A DNA stretch of 53,315 nucleotides from Candidatus Poribacteria bacterium (GTDB lineage Bacteria; Poribacteria; WGA-4E; WGA-3G). The stretch lies in the NCBI GenBank assembly GCA_012270795.1, contig JAAXHO010000123.1, forward strand, positions 1-53,315, given 5' to 3'. Each line of letters begins with the position of its first letter. The first letter of the stretch is position 1. The notes under the pieces are model-generated. The model did not search any database. It had not been told where the DNA came from and was given only the letters and a program-made list of their open reading frames with translations. The translations under genes were made by a program, and so were the position numbers. Positions 52,679-53,315 of this stretch are shown in pieces.

Positions 52679-53315
52679 ACGGCTTATCCAAATTTAATGC
52701 TACTCCCAACGCTCTTTGTTTGAAAAGGCAAAATTGCTTTCGTGGTATTGTCGTTTCCACAATCGCCTTTTTAGACGATAATTCCTACAAATAAGTTTAA
52801 TCACATTCTCAGGACTATTAAGTTTTAGATACTAAATTTCATTGCTTTTCAACTGTAGGTCGGGTAGAGGCACGAAACCCGACAGACATACATTACGTCC
52901 TCTGATGTCTGAACAAGGATTTACAAGATTTACAGATTTCCAGGATTTTCCTCAACAGGTTCATTCTCAAAGTTGACATCAAAGTACATCAAAAATCCTT
53001 GATGAGGTAATCCCGGAGAATGCCGTATGGCATTCATACCGTTGATTTCTTGATTTGGAAATCTGCTAATCCCGGGGAATGCCATACGCGCATTCATACC
53101 GTTGATTTGGTAAATCCTGGTTCAGACAACTATCCCATATTTGTTCTATTAGACTACAAAACAGGGTATAAGTTCGGAATTTTAGAAACTCACTTGAAAA
53201 GTAAAAGCATTTATATGAAGATTAATAAGATATTTAGGCAATTCTAATTTTCCCTAATCCGGTAGGCGGGGAATGCCTAATGGCATTCATACCGTTGATT
53301 TGCGGTTTCCTAACC
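52679..53315. other. Intergenic region with several short repeats
   Basis: No supported gene. It holds a family B half (TAGGTCGGGTAGAGGCACGA, 52856-52880), the 'CTGAACAAGGATTT...CAGGATTTTC' phrase (52908-52950), two GAATGCC hairpin units (53017-53047 and 53076-53108, the second followed by GGTAAATCCTGGTTCAGACA), and another unit at 53262-53300. The upstream promoter of the secretion operon should lie near 52640-52750, but no well-matched pair was found. Confidence 0.6.

Overview
This is a 53 kb AT-rich bacterial chromosome segment. No rRNA, tRNA or CRISPR array was seen. The gene mix is a diderm type II secretion operon, an Omp85 outer-membrane protein, GTP-type PEP carboxykinase, a DUF1080 protein and xylose-isomerase-like and squalene-cyclase-like proteins. 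Together with a very high load of short palindromic repeats, this suggests an uncultured diderm lineage such as Candidatus Poribacteria or the wider PVC/FCB neighbourhood. That placement is inference from gene content only.

Layout. 0.7-10 kb: mostly plus-strand housekeeping genes (TPR protein on minus, sugar-phosphate-isomerase-like protein, unknown protein, cysteine-synthase-family enzyme, DUF1015 protein, short CinA, IF-1 with an N-terminal extension, J-domain coiled-coil protein, SDR dehydrogenase). 10-17 kb: repeats, a remnant of a Gfo/Idh/MocA dehydrogenase, two one-TM Pro-rich proteins, pckG, and a secreted fibronectin-III protein split by a 19-bp tandem duplication. 17.5-19.4 kb: a three-POTRA Omp85/TamA-like protein. 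19.6-25.5 kb: an accessory, defence-like cluster. It holds a membrane coiled-coil protein, two HicB-like antitoxin paralogues with one RelE/ParE-like toxin, an unknown Gly-rich protein with a disturbed start, a single-chain nuclease-methyltransferase, and a small divergent transcript with its own promoter and terminator. 25.5-36 kb: O-methyltransferase, aminotransferase, short Rad50-like ATPase, a phosphonate pair (alcohol dehydrogenase and phosphonoacetate hydrolase), DUF1080 protein, class II terpene-cyclase-like protein and a family 2 glycosyltransferase. 36-52.6 kb: a minus-strand type II secretion operon in the order gspE-F-G-H-I-J-K, a PilM/PilN-type fusion, a PilO/GspM-like protein, then two tandem secretins with unusually long periplasmic parts. 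No gspC or prepilin peptidase gene is present here.

At least four families of palindromic, non-coding, MITE-like repeats fill the intergenic spaces. (A) Elements with ATACC/GGTAT ends around a TCGCGA-centred core. (B) Elements built on a CGTAGG...CCGACCTACG hairpin. (C) Elements with AACCCAAGTTGC ends. (D) A GGACTTACGCAT-ended element. A smaller hairpin (GAATGCC...GGCATTC, then ATACCGTTGATTT) has inserted repeatedly inside families A and B, several times at the same place in the A core. Several repeats end exactly at stop codons, and one sits inside the secretion operon.

The most unusual items are the nested repeats, the twin secretins with N0 plus six N1-type repeats, the 19-bp switch-like duplication, and the nuclease-methyltransferase locus with its small divergent transcript.
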